Origin: Sediminibacterium sp. KACHI17
Lineage (GTDB): Bacteria > Bacteroidota > Bacteroidia > Chitinophagales > Chitinophagaceae
DNA: 64,000 nt
Assembly (NCBI RefSeq): GCF_040362915.1
Contig: NZ_AP029612.1
Span: forward strand, 1,364,001 to 1,428,000
Direction of reading: 5' to 3'
A program made the position numbers and the translations under genes. This document shows, piece after piece, positions 15,347-23,303 of the stretch. Under the pieces are notes generated by a model, which saw nothing but the letters and a program-made list of their open reading frames with translations, did no database searches and was not told where the DNA came from. Position 1 is the first letter of the stretch, and each line of letters begins with the position of its first letter.

Positions 15347-17722
15347 ATGAAACGTTCCATTAAAAAAGTTGCAGTTCTAGGTAGTGGTGTTATGGGTTCC
15401 CGTATTGCCTGTCACTTCGCAGGTATTGGTGTTCAAGTACTGTTATTAGACATGGTAACCAAAGGAGCAGAAGAGAGTAATAAACCTGCTGAGAGAAATA
15501 AACTGGTGAATGATGCATTACAAGCAGCCATTAAAAGTAATCCATCACCGGTGTACAGTAAGTCAGTGATCAAAAGAATCACGACCGGTAATTTTGATGA
15601 TAATCTGAAAGATATTGCTCACTGCGATTGGATCATTGAAGTAGTGGTGGAACGTTTGGATATCAAACAACAGATCTATACGCGTGTTGAACAATTCAGA
15701 AAACCCGGTACACTGGTCACCTCCAATACATCAGGCATACCCATTCACATGATGGCGGAAGGCAGAAGTGAAGATTTCAAAAAACATTTCTGTGGTTCTC
15801 ACTTTTTTAATCCACCACGTTACCTCCGTTTATTAGAGATCATCCCTACCCCACATACGGATCCGGAGATCGTTGATTTCTTGATGCATTACGGAGATCT
15901 TTATCTGGGTAAAACAACCGTTCTCTGTAAAGACACCCCTGCATTCATCGCTAACAGAATTGGTGTTTTCAGCATCATGAGCATCTTTCATATCATGGAT
16001 AAGCTGGGACTCAGCATTGATGAAATTGATGCACTGACCGGACCGATGATCGGAAGACCTAAGTCTGCAACATTCAGAACAGCAGATGTAGTAGGTATTG
16101 ATACCTTGGTAAAAGTTGCAAAGGGTGTAGCGGATAATTGTCCGACAGACGAGGCGAAAACCATTTTCCAGATCCCTGCTTGGTTAGATACTTTAGTCAG
16201 CAATAATTGGCTGGGAGATAAAACAGGACAAGGTTTCTTTAAAAAGATCAAATCAGCCGAAGGAAAAGAAATTCAAACATTGAACCTGAAGACCATGGAA
16301 TATGGTCCTCGCAATAAACCTAAATTTCAAAGTCTCGAAGCTGCCAAACCTATCGAAGACCTGAAACAAAGGATCAAAATGTTGTCTGCTGCCGGAGATA
16401 AAGCCGGTGAATTCTATCGCGCATTTCATTTCTCTCTATTCTCTTATATATCACATCGTATTCCGGAGATCAGTGATGAGATCTATCGTGTTGATGACGC
16501 AATGATGGCAGGTTTCGGCTGGGAGATCGGAGCGTTTGAATCATGGGATACTGTAGGTGTTAAAGAAACAGTGGCTGCGATGAAAGCAGCCGGGCATCAG
16601 GTTGCTCCTTGGATCGATGAGATGTTGGCAAGCGGTGCTACTTCATTTTATAAAGTAGAGAATGGTCGCAGAATGTTCTATGATCAGAACAGTAAATCGT
16701 ATAAAGCGATTCCGGGTGGAGAATCCTTCCTGGTAATGGGACACCATAAAGACAAAATAGTTTGGAAAAACAGTGCTTGTCGTTTGTATGACCTCGGAGA
16801 TGGCGTGGCTGGTCTTGAATGGAGCACAAAAATGAATAGTATCGGTGGTGAAGTTTTAGAAGGACTGAATAGATCGATCGCTATTGCTGAAGAAAAATTC
16901 AAAGGGCTGGTCATTGGTAATGATGGACCGAATTTCAGTGCCGGAGCCAATGTAGGAATGATTTTCATGCTAGCCATCGAACAAGAATATGATGAACTGG
17001 ATATGGCCATACGCATGTTCCAGAATACCATGATGCGTGTTCGTTACTCTTCTGTTCCTGTAGTAACTGCTCCACATGGATTGACATTGGGTGGTGGTTG
17101 TGAAATGAATTTACATGCAGATAAAATCTGTGCAGCTGCTGAAACCTATATCGGACTGGTTGAGCTAGGAGTTGGACTGATTCCAGGAGGTGGAGGCACC
17201 AAAGAATTTGTTTTACGCGCCGCCGATGAAATGCATGAAGATGAACCTGAAACAATCACATTAAAAAATAGATTCTTATCCATCGCTACTGCAAAAGTAG
17301 CTACCTCTGCACAAGAAGCCATGGAGATGGGTATTCTTAGAAAAGGTGCGGATGAAATTGTGATGAATATCGGAAGACGAATTGCTGAAGCAAAAAAATC
17401 AGTCATTGAACTATATGACAGTGGCTATACCACACCCATTCAACGCAATGATGTCAAAGTACTTGGTCGCTCAGCATTGGGTGCCTTATATGCAGGTATC
17501 AATGGCATGTGGCGTGGTGGTTATGCAACCGATCATGACGTGGTGGTAGCAAAGAAACTGGCATATGTAATGTGTGGTGGCGATTTAAGTGAACCAACAA
17601 ATGTTACAGAACAATATTTACTGGATCTGGAGAGAGAAGCTTTCTTGAGTCTGTGTGGTGAAAGAAAAACATTAGAGCGTATCCAGAGTGTATTGAAAAG
17701 TGGCCGACCGGTAAGAAATTAA
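15347..17722 (+). CDS. 3-hydroxyacyl-CoA dehydrogenase/enoyl-CoA hydratase (FadN-like)
   Basis: A 791-residue bifunctional beta-oxidation enzyme. The N-terminal Rossmann domain begins VAVLGSGVMGSRIACHFAG; the dehydrogenase active-site region includes CGSHFFNPPRYLRLLEIIP (catalytic His) and VLCKDTPAFIANRIG. The crotonase domain comes last (about 490-690), with NDGPNFSAGANVGMIF for the oxyanion hole and GLVELGVGLIPGGGGTKEF. Dehydrogenase first and hydratase last is the order of B. subtilis FadN, opposite to E. coli FadB. A thiolase gene, the usual partner, is absent downstream; instead a terminator follows. A TACCTTCG element (near-consensus) lies about 130 bases upstream. Confidence 0.93.
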   Translation: MKRSIKKVAVLGSGVMGSRIACHFAGIGVQVLLLDMVTKGAEESNKPAERNKLVNDALQAAIKSNPSPVYSKSVIKRITTGNFDDNLKDIAHCDWIIEVVVERLDIKQQIYTRVEQFRKPGTLVTSNTSGIPIHMMAEGRSEDFKKHFCGSHFFNPPRYLRLLEIIPTPHTDPEIVDFLMHYGDLYLGKTTVLCKDTPAFIANRIGVFSIMSIFHIMDKLGLSIDEIDALTGPMIGRPKSATFRTADVVGIDTLVKVAKGVADNCPTDEAKTIFQIPAWLDTLVSNNWLGDKTGQGFFKKIKSAEGKEIQTLNLKTMEYGPRNKPKFQSLEAAKPIEDLKQRIKMLSAAGDKAGEFYRAFHFSLFSYISHRIPEISDEIYRVDDAMMAGFGWEIGAFESWDTVGVKETVAAMKAAGHQVAPWIDEMLASGATSFYKVENGRRMFYDQNSKSYKAIPGGESFLVMGHHKDKIVWKNSACRLYDLGDGVAGLEWSTKMNSIGGEVLEGLNRSIAIAEEKFKGLVIGNDGPNFSAGANVGMIFMLAIEQEYDELDMAIRMFQNTMMRVRYSSVPVVTAPHGLTLGGGCEMNLHADKICAAAETYIGLVELGVGLIPGGGGTKEFVLRAADEMHEDEPETITLKNRFLSIATAKVATSAQEAMEMGILRKGADEIVMNIGRRIAEAKKSVIELYDSGYTTPIQRNDVKVLGRSALGALYAGINGMWRGGYATDHDVVVAKKLAYVMCGGDLSEPTNVTEQYLLDLEREAFLSLCGERKTLERIQSVLKSGRPVRN

Positions 17723-17746
17723 ATCCTGATATCATACCGGTATCTC

Positions 17747-17794
17747 AAAGAAAGCTAGCATAGCATCAACTGCAACGCTAGCTTTCTTTTATTT
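17747..17794. terminator. Bidirectional terminator after fadN-like gene
   Basis: AAAGAAAGCTAGC (17747-17759) and GCTAGCTTTCTTT (17777-17789) pair perfectly over 13 bases around a 17-base loop, with T-rich sequence to 17794. It lies between convergent genes and overlaps the stop codon of the minus-strand gene ending at 17778. Confidence 0.85.
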
Positions 17795-18233
17795 TCAATC
17801 GGAAAAATGTACCGGTCTCTTCGGAGGAACCATACATGATCTCCCCTGCTAATGCATGAATCGCCAACTCACTGGCTTTGTATAAAGAGGTATGATACAT
17901 ATTTGCTGAATCAGTAAAAAAAGCATGAAGCTGTTCTGCTCCAACCGATCTTGAACGGTTTAAAAAATCTACGGTCAGAAAAAGATCCCCGGGAATAATA
18001 GATAATTCGATGACCTCTGCTTCATTGCTGAGGTCCAGCATATTCTTCAGTAGGATCTCGAAGACCTCATTCAGGGTAGCAGATTCAGCCACGATCCAAT
18101 GTGTATTTAATGGGCAGGATAATGAAAGAATGATCTTCTTTTCTTCAACTACAGAACTGTACCTGACAATCATTTCTTCGATCAGGTAACAGATATCGGT
18201 CTTCACCAAAACATTTCCTTTTTGCGGATGCAT
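17778..18233 (-). CDS. Standalone degenerate histidine-kinase-like ATPase domain
   Basis: A 151-residue protein that resembles only the catalytic/ATP-binding half of a sensor kinase. It begins with the helix that follows the dimerisation domain (TDICYLIEEMIVRYSSVVEEKKI), keeps a weak N-box (LNEVFEILLKNMLDLS) and a final strand GTFFRLKIKES like the end of HATPase_c. The D-x-G-x-G box is not recognisable (LNRSRSVGAEQ stands there), and no glycine-rich GLGL box is seen, so ATP binding is doubtful. No phospho-acceptor domain, sensor domain or response regulator is next to it. It could be a regulator of another kinase or a decaying remnant, although the frame is intact. Confidence 0.7.
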   Translation of the reverse strand: MHPQKGNVLVKTDICYLIEEMIVRYSSVVEEKKIILSLSCPLNTHWIVAESATLNEVFEILLKNMLDLSNEAEVIELSIIPGDLFLTVDFLNRSRSVGAEQLHAFFTDSANMYHTSLYKASELAIHALAGEIMYGSSEETGTFFRLKIKES

Positions 18234-18315
18234 GCAGGTAAGCGTGGTTTATCCCTGTAATTTATTATTATTTCAAATCCGAGAACATTAAAATCCACTT
18301 CCAAAGACTTCAAAC

Positions 18316-18328
18316 CGGTCACTGACCG
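18316..18328. promoter_or_regulatory. Small palindrome CGGTCA-C-TGACCG
   Basis: A perfect 6-base dyad with a 1-base centre in the divergent spacer between the HATPase-like gene and the ABC-2 transporter operon. Possible operator; no supporting evidence beyond position. Confidence 0.3.
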
Positions 18329-18381
18329 TTGGTACATGTAAAAAACAGATCATCCTAATTCTAGTAAAAAGTCAACATTCT

Positions 18382-18389
18382 GATTATCT
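18382..18389 (+). promoter_or_regulatory. -7-like element TATCTTCG before ABC-2 operon
   Basis: TATCTTCG differs from TAnnTTTG at one base and lies about 50 bases before the ABC ATPase start codon. Similar TAnnTTCG elements precede 743, 7261 and 15347, so a C at this place may be tolerated in this organism. Confidence 0.35.
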
Positions 18390-18440
18390 TCGAGATGCTT
18401 CAACCCTCGGATTATCATTTTTCATCGTTAACAACCGCTT

Positions 18441-19337
18441 ATGCAACCAATTCTCTCTATTCAGGGGATTTCCAAAAATTATGGCTCGATTCAAGCCCTG
18501 AATAATGTATCCTTCGATGTTCCGCAAGGATGTGTTTTCGGAATTCTTGGTCCGAATGGTAGTGGTAAGACCACCCTACTCAGTATTATTCTGGATATTC
18601 TTCAGGCCAGATCCGGCACCTACACTTGGTTTGGGAAACCGGGTTCAGCAGAAACCAGAAGACAGATCGGTTCTCTTTTAGAAACACCGAATTTCTATCA
18701 CTATCTCTCTGCAGTCGATAACTTAAATATCACACATGCCATTAGTGGGCGGGGTGATGCTGCGGATATCGATCGCGTTCTAGAAATCGTGAAACTTTCT
18801 GCCAGAAAGAAAAGCAAATTCAAAACGTATAGCCTGGGTATGAAGCAACGCCTGGCCATCGGTGCGGCCTTATTGGGCAATCCGGATGTTTTGGTTTTTG
18901 ATGAGCCTACAAATGGATTAGACCCTGTAGGTATTGCTGAGATACGTGAATTGATCAAACAATTGGCGCGTGATGGTAAAACGATTATCATGGCCAGTCA
19001 CTTATTGGATGAAGTAGAAAAAGTATGTACCCATGTGGCCATATTAAAGAAAGGAAATCTATTGACAGCAGGGCCTGTAGATGAAGTATTGACAAATGAA
19101 GATATTGTGGAAGTATCAGCACAGGATACCACAAGGTTAAAAGAGGTGCTGGCAAATATTAAAGGTCATACACACTTGAAAGAAGAAGGAAAATCGATTC
19201 AGTTATTTTTCCCGATTGGTACAGCCAATATGGAAGAGATCAATCGCTATTGCTTCGATCAGGGTATTACTTTAAACCAGTTGCTCTTGAAGAAGAAGAG
19301 TCTTGAAACAAAATTCTTCGAACTCACCAACGACTAA
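18441..19337 (+). CDS. ABC-2 type transporter ATP-binding protein
   Basis: A 298-residue ATPase of the BcrA/CcmA class. Walker A GPNGSGKTT (about 35-43), signature SLGMKQRLAIGAALL, Walker B VLVFDEPTNGLDP and H-loop IIMASHLLDEV are intact. Residues after about 215 form the extra C-terminal domain common to this class (VSAQDTTRLKEVLANIKGH onward). The next gene, 22 bases downstream, encodes its membrane partner, so the two make one exporter. Substrate is unknown; gliding-motility GldA is a relative but nothing links this pair to gliding. Confidence 0.9.
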   Translation: MQPILSIQGISKNYGSIQALNNVSFDVPQGCVFGILGPNGSGKTTLLSIILDILQARSGTYTWFGKPGSAETRRQIGSLLETPNFYHYLSAVDNLNITHAISGRGDAADIDRVLEIVKLSARKKSKFKTYSLGMKQRLAIGAALLGNPDVLVFDEPTNGLDPVGIAEIRELIKQLARDGKTIIMASHLLDEVEKVCTHVAILKKGNLLTAGPVDEVLTNEDIVEVSAQDTTRLKEVLANIKGHTHLKEEGKSIQLFFPIGTANMEEINRYCFDQGITLNQLLLKKKSLETKFFELTND

Positions 19338-19359
19338 TTCATCCTTAAAACAAGAAATC

Positions 19360-20184
19360 ATGTTATCCCTTATAAAAATAGAATGGTTAAAGATCAAAAA
19401 GTATCCTGCCTTTTGGTGGATGCTGGTGATCGTTGCATTGACCTATCCAAGTATCAACTTAATGTTCCTGAATGTATACGAAGAGATCTCAAAAGGAAAA
19501 GAAATGGGCGCCATTGCCAAGATGCTCTTAGGCAATCCATATGCATTTCCGGAGACCTGGCATTCCGTTGCCTTCTTCTCTTCATTCTTCATTGTATTAC
19601 CTGCGATTCTGGTGATCATGTTGATCACAAATGAGTACAACTACAGAACTCACAGACAAAATATCATCGATGGCTGGAGCAGACAGGATTTCATCACCAG
19701 TAAATTATGCGATGTACTGATCATCAGTACGATCATTACCATTGTTTACAGTATAGTTGCAGCAGGGTATGGATTTTATACCGATAGTAAATCATTTTAC
19801 AGATGGGCTGAACAGTTGGAATACATTCCTTTGTTCTTCTTACAAACCTTTGCACAATTGACACTGGCTTTTTTATTGGGCTATCTCATCAAAAAAGCCT
19901 TCATCGCATTGGGTATTTATTTCTTTCAGTATTTGATCATAGAAAATATTGGCGTATCCTGGTTCAAGTATAAAGTAGGGAATGATCTGGGACGTTTTCT
20001 TCCCTTTGAAATTTCAGACAGAATCGTTCCCCCACCTGCATTTATCGGAAATTTCGGAAAAGATGCAAAAGCAGGTTACGAAAAAGCAGTAGCTGCCGTA
20101 CCTGAGCATGTAATCCTAACGATTATTTTAACCGCAGCGATCTGGATCATTTGTTATAGAGTACATAAGAAAAGAGACTTATAA
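19360..20184 (+). CDS. ABC-2 type transporter permease
   Basis: A 274-residue membrane protein with about six helices (near 20-42, 73-95, 125-147, 165-190, 197-215, 245-262). It begins MLSLIKIEWLKIKKYPAFWWM, the usual amphipathic start of ABC-2 permeases, and has TNEYNYRTHRQNIIDGWSRQDFITSKL, the cytoplasmic coupling stretch. ATG at 19360 is preferred to a TTG 57 bases upstream that overlaps the ATPase gene. It pairs with the ATPase at 18441. Hairpin H7 follows. Confidence 0.87.
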   Translation: MLSLIKIEWLKIKKYPAFWWMLVIVALTYPSINLMFLNVYEEISKGKEMGAIAKMLLGNPYAFPETWHSVAFFSSFFIVLPAILVIMLITNEYNYRTHRQNIIDGWSRQDFITSKLCDVLIISTIITIVYSIVAAGYGFYTDSKSFYRWAEQLEYIPLFFLQTFAQLTLAFLLGYLIKKAFIALGIYFFQYLIIENIGVSWFKYKVGNDLGRFLPFEISDRIVPPPAFIGNFGKDAKAGYEKAVAAVPEHVILTIILTAAIWIICYRVHKKRDL

Positions 20185-20198
20185 AAGTTTGATTGGAT

Positions 20199-20251
20199 GA
20201 TCTGTGATTTTTTGATTTGAGTAGGATTATTCAATCAAGAAATCACAGATC
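20199..20251. repeat. Hairpin H7 between convergent genes
   Basis: GATCTGTGATTTTTTGATTTGA (20199-20220) pairs almost completely with 20231-20251. Units of 7-8 bases (AAATCACAGATC, AAAAAATCAAAGATC) relate it to the heptamer arrays. It lies between the permease stop (20184) and the epimerase stop (20258). Confidence 0.75.
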
Positions 20252-20257
20252 AAAAAA

Positions 20258-21181
20258 TCAAAGATCCCTCAACGCCAATTGAATAGTTGGGTATTCAAAC
20301 CTAAATCCTTGTTGTTCTATTTTACGGCTGCTCACTGTTGCACTCTTCAAGACTTCGATACTCATCTCTCCTAATATTATTTTTAAAAGAAAAGCTGGTA
20401 CATAAAACGGAATATACCATAAGCCATTCTTTTGTTTGGCCAGTGTAAGCGTCAATTCTTTATTAGAGACAGGATTGGGGGCTACTGCATTAAAGGTTCC
20501 CTGCATGGATTCATTTTCGATCGCATATAAAAACATCCGACAAAGATCTGCGACATGAACCCAGCTGATCATTTGTTTACCACTACCCAAAATAGCCGCC
20601 ATCCCACCTTTTAAAGGTTTTTTGAATTCTGCTAAGGCACCACCTTTGGCACTTAGTACAATCCCTATACGCAGTTTCACCAAACGCTTACCCAGATCTG
20701 TAACCGGACCAATACTTTCTTCCCAAGCTTTACATGTGCTTCCCAAATAATCAGGATAAGCAGGCATCTCTTCAGTAAAGGAAGTACGCAGTTTATTGTC
20801 TTCATCAGGTCCATACCAACCAATGGCAGAAGCGCTGATAACAGATTGTACTTTATTGGGAATTTCCCGTAGTGCCTTTACAATGAGTGCACTACTCTGG
20901 GTTCTGCTATCTAATATTTCCTGTTTGCGTTGAGCAGTCCAACGTTGATCAGCAACGCCGGCACCAGCCAGATGAATAATATGATCTGCTTGACGAATCA
21001 CTGTTTCATCAATGGTTTGTTCCTTCAAATTCCATGAAGCGATACGAATGGATTTCCCATTGACCTGTTTCTCGCCGGCTGAACGACTTAACCAAATAAC
21101 ATCATATCCTTTTGACAATAGTAAACTTGTTAGCTCTTGTCCAACCATCCCTGTTCCACCTGTGATGAGTATTGTTGCCAT
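20258..21181 (-). CDS. TIGR01777-family NAD-dependent epimerase
   Basis: A 307-residue SDR-like protein (YfcH / SDR39U1 family). The nucleotide-binding start is ATILITGGTGMVGQELTSLLL; HLAGAGVADQRWTAQRKQEILDSR is the family signature, SASAIGWYGPD the catalytic-region strand, and GGMAAILGSGKQMISWVHVADL is highly typical. The C-terminal DUF1731 part holds PFYVPAFLLKIILGEMS and LKSATVSSRKIEQQGFRFEYPTIQLAL. Start at 21181 (MATILITGG), since 15 codons upstream do not fit the family. Function is not established; E. coli YfcH is uncharacterised and human SDR39U1 is mitochondrial. Confidence 0.92.
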   Translation of the reverse strand: MATILITGGTGMVGQELTSLLLSKGYDVIWLSRSAGEKQVNGKSIRIASWNLKEQTIDETVIRQADHIIHLAGAGVADQRWTAQRKQEILDSRTQSSALIVKALREIPNKVQSVISASAIGWYGPDEDNKLRTSFTEEMPAYPDYLGSTCKAWEESIGPVTDLGKRLVKLRIGIVLSAKGGALAEFKKPLKGGMAAILGSGKQMISWVHVADLCRMFLYAIENESMQGTFNAVAPNPVSNKELTLTLAKQKNGLWYIPFYVPAFLLKIILGEMSIEVLKSATVSSRKIEQQGFRFEYPTIQLALRDL

Positions 21182-21295
21182 AAATATTTGAATAAAAGCT
21201 TCTTTTCTTAAGATCTGTTTCCGCACAGATCAGTTGCCTGGTATTGAAGCAGATCCATCTGTAGCCACTAATACAAATATCCGGTTAATATTGTT

Positions 21296-21326
21296 GAAAA
21301 AAGAACCCCGACGCTTCCGTCGGGGT
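21296..21326 (-). terminator. Intrinsic terminator at the end of the dcw cluster
   Basis: Minus strand reading: A/T-closed stem CCCCGACG, 4-base loop, CGTCGGGG (21325-21306 in genome terms) followed by TTCTTTTTT. It lies about 50 bases after the ftsZ stop and marks the 3' end of the cluster. Confidence 0.9.
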
Positions 21327-21374
21327 CAACAACTAAAATCACCAGGCTAAAACATCTATGATAAGCAATCGATC

Positions 21375-23222
21375 TTAATCGGGTTTCTTTCCATCAAGGA
21401 AAGTATTGATGGTAGAGATCTGTGTTTGATTGTTCTCATCTTTTCCTACGGTATACTTACTGTAGAAATCTTCCACAGAAGTAAGTGTGTTTCCAAAAAG
21501 CTCCATGTTTCTTCTTACATAAGCAGGAACATTATCAAACTCATTTGCATCACCGGGATTTGTATTGAAAGAAAGATTTCTCAATCGCTGAATACGTTCA
21601 GCCGCTCTTCTTTTCTGTTCTTCGGCATCATCCAGTACTGAATCATCGATGAAAGAAGAAGGAGATACTACAGCTTTAGGCGCAGGTGTTTCTTCTTTTT
21701 CGATCAGTTGCATGGAAGGCTCTTCCTCCTGTACAGGTGTTTCTTTGATCTCTACGATCGCAGGCTTCACTTCCTGAACAGGTTGTGGTGCAGTTACCTC
21801 CGGTTCAGCATATATATTCATTGGCTTACTGAACATGGTATTACTTACCGGTTGTTGTGGCTGCTCATTTACTTTGAACTGCAATAATTCATCTTGCAGG
21901 ATAGATTTATTGACATGTACTTCTTCAGCAGGTGGCTCAGGAACAACCACTTCTGTGGTGATCTCAGGGCTTAACTCAAACTGTAAAGTAAAATTTTCCG
22001 TTGGTTCTTCGATCGCAGGCGCTGCTTCTTCAACAATTGTTGGAGCTGAAAAAAGATTCAGCACCGGTGTAGTTTCTGCTACTTCCTCCATTCTTGGAGC
22101 AAAGGGATCATTATCTTCCAAGGGAAGTGTTTGCTGCACAGGTTGAGGCGCTTCTGCTTTTACTTCTTGCTTTGGAGCTTCCAGATCCAGTGTCATGACG
22201 ATCTTTTCTTGCTTGGGCTCTGCTTTTTTAGGTTCAGCAGGCTTAGCAAATGGATCTTTATGTTCGAATCCTGTTGCGATCAATGTAATACCGATCTTTT
22301 TATCCAGTGTATTATCATAACCCATACCCACGATCACATCAGTATCTTCACCTGCTTGCATACGCAGATAGTTATTGATGGTCTCCAGTTCATCCATCGT
22401 ACACTCATGATCACCTTCAGCACTATTGATATTGATCAATATCCACTTAGCACCTCTGATATCATTATCATTCAATAAAGGAGAAGACAAAGCTTCTTCA
22501 ATAGCCATTTGCGCGCGATTCTCCCCTTCTACCTCTGCTTTACCTAAGATGGCTACACCACCATTCTTCATAACGGTACAAACATCCGCAAAGTCAACGA
22601 TGATATGTCCACGGCTGTTGATCACATCCGTGATACATTTTGCTGCAGTTGCCAATACATTATCTGCTTTTGCAAAAGCTTCTTTCATTTTCAGGTTACC
22701 ATACTGGATGCGCAGTTTATCATTACTGATCACCAGCAAAGTATCAACATAAGGTTTCAGTTGACGAATACCTTCATCCGCTTGTATTTGTCTGCGTGGT
22801 CCTTCAAAACCAAATGGAGTAGTAACGATACCAACAGTAAGAATTCCCAGTTCTTTACAGATCTGAGCGATGATGGGCGCACCACCGGTTCCGGTTCCAC
22901 CACCCATACCCACTGTGATGAATGCCATTTTGGTATTCACTTCAAGGATACGTCTGATCTCATCCAGAGACTCTTCTGTTGCTTTCTTTCCAACTTCAGG
23001 GTTGGCACCTGCACCCAATCCCTGTGTGAGATGTGGGCCTAATTGTATCTTATTGGGGATCTTACTTTGTTCGATTGCCTTGGCATCCGTATTACAAATA
23101 ATAAAATCAACACCTTCGATATTCTGATCAAACATGAAGTTAACGGCGTTGCTCCCGCCACCTCCTACACCAAGTACCTTGATGATCGAGGATTTCTGTT
23201 TGGGAAGATCAAAGTGAATCAT
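21375..23222 (-). CDS. ftsZ: Cell division protein FtsZ with long linker
   Basis: A 615-residue tubulin homologue that forms the Z-ring. The GTPase core is residues about 10-320, with the tubulin signature GGGTGTGG (107-114). The T7 loop reads GHIIVDFADV: the two catalytic Asp are there, but the Asn of the usual NxDxxD motif is Ile. Residues about 325-555 are a P/E/Q/V-rich disordered linker, far longer than in E. coli (383 residues in total). The conserved C-terminal peptide NVPAYVRRN, which binds FtsA, is followed by about 45 more residues instead of ending the protein. Last gene of the cluster, 81 bases after ftsA, before the terminator. Confidence 0.97.
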   Translation of the reverse strand: MIHFDLPKQKSSIIKVLGVGGGGSNAVNFMFDQNIEGVDFIICNTDAKAIEQSKIPNKIQLGPHLTQGLGAGANPEVGKKATEESLDEIRRILEVNTKMAFITVGMGGGTGTGGAPIIAQICKELGILTVGIVTTPFGFEGPRRQIQADEGIRQLKPYVDTLLVISNDKLRIQYGNLKMKEAFAKADNVLATAAKCITDVINSRGHIIVDFADVCTVMKNGGVAILGKAEVEGENRAQMAIEEALSSPLLNDNDIRGAKWILININSAEGDHECTMDELETINNYLRMQAGEDTDVIVGMGYDNTLDKKIGITLIATGFEHKDPFAKPAEPKKAEPKQEKIVMTLDLEAPKQEVKAEAPQPVQQTLPLEDNDPFAPRMEEVAETTPVLNLFSAPTIVEEAAPAIEEPTENFTLQFELSPEITTEVVVPEPPAEEVHVNKSILQDELLQFKVNEQPQQPVSNTMFSKPMNIYAEPEVTAPQPVQEVKPAIVEIKETPVQEEEPSMQLIEKEETPAPKAVVSPSSFIDDSVLDDAEEQKRRAAERIQRLRNLSFNTNPGDANEFDNVPAYVRRNMELFGNTLTSVEDFYSKYTVGKDENNQTQISTINTFLDGKKPD

Positions 23223-23303
23223 AGAGAACGTTTTTGTTGGGTTAGTAGATTATTCTGTGTTTTCAATGGGACGAATAAATAGGAAACGTTGATTATCCGT
23301 GTT

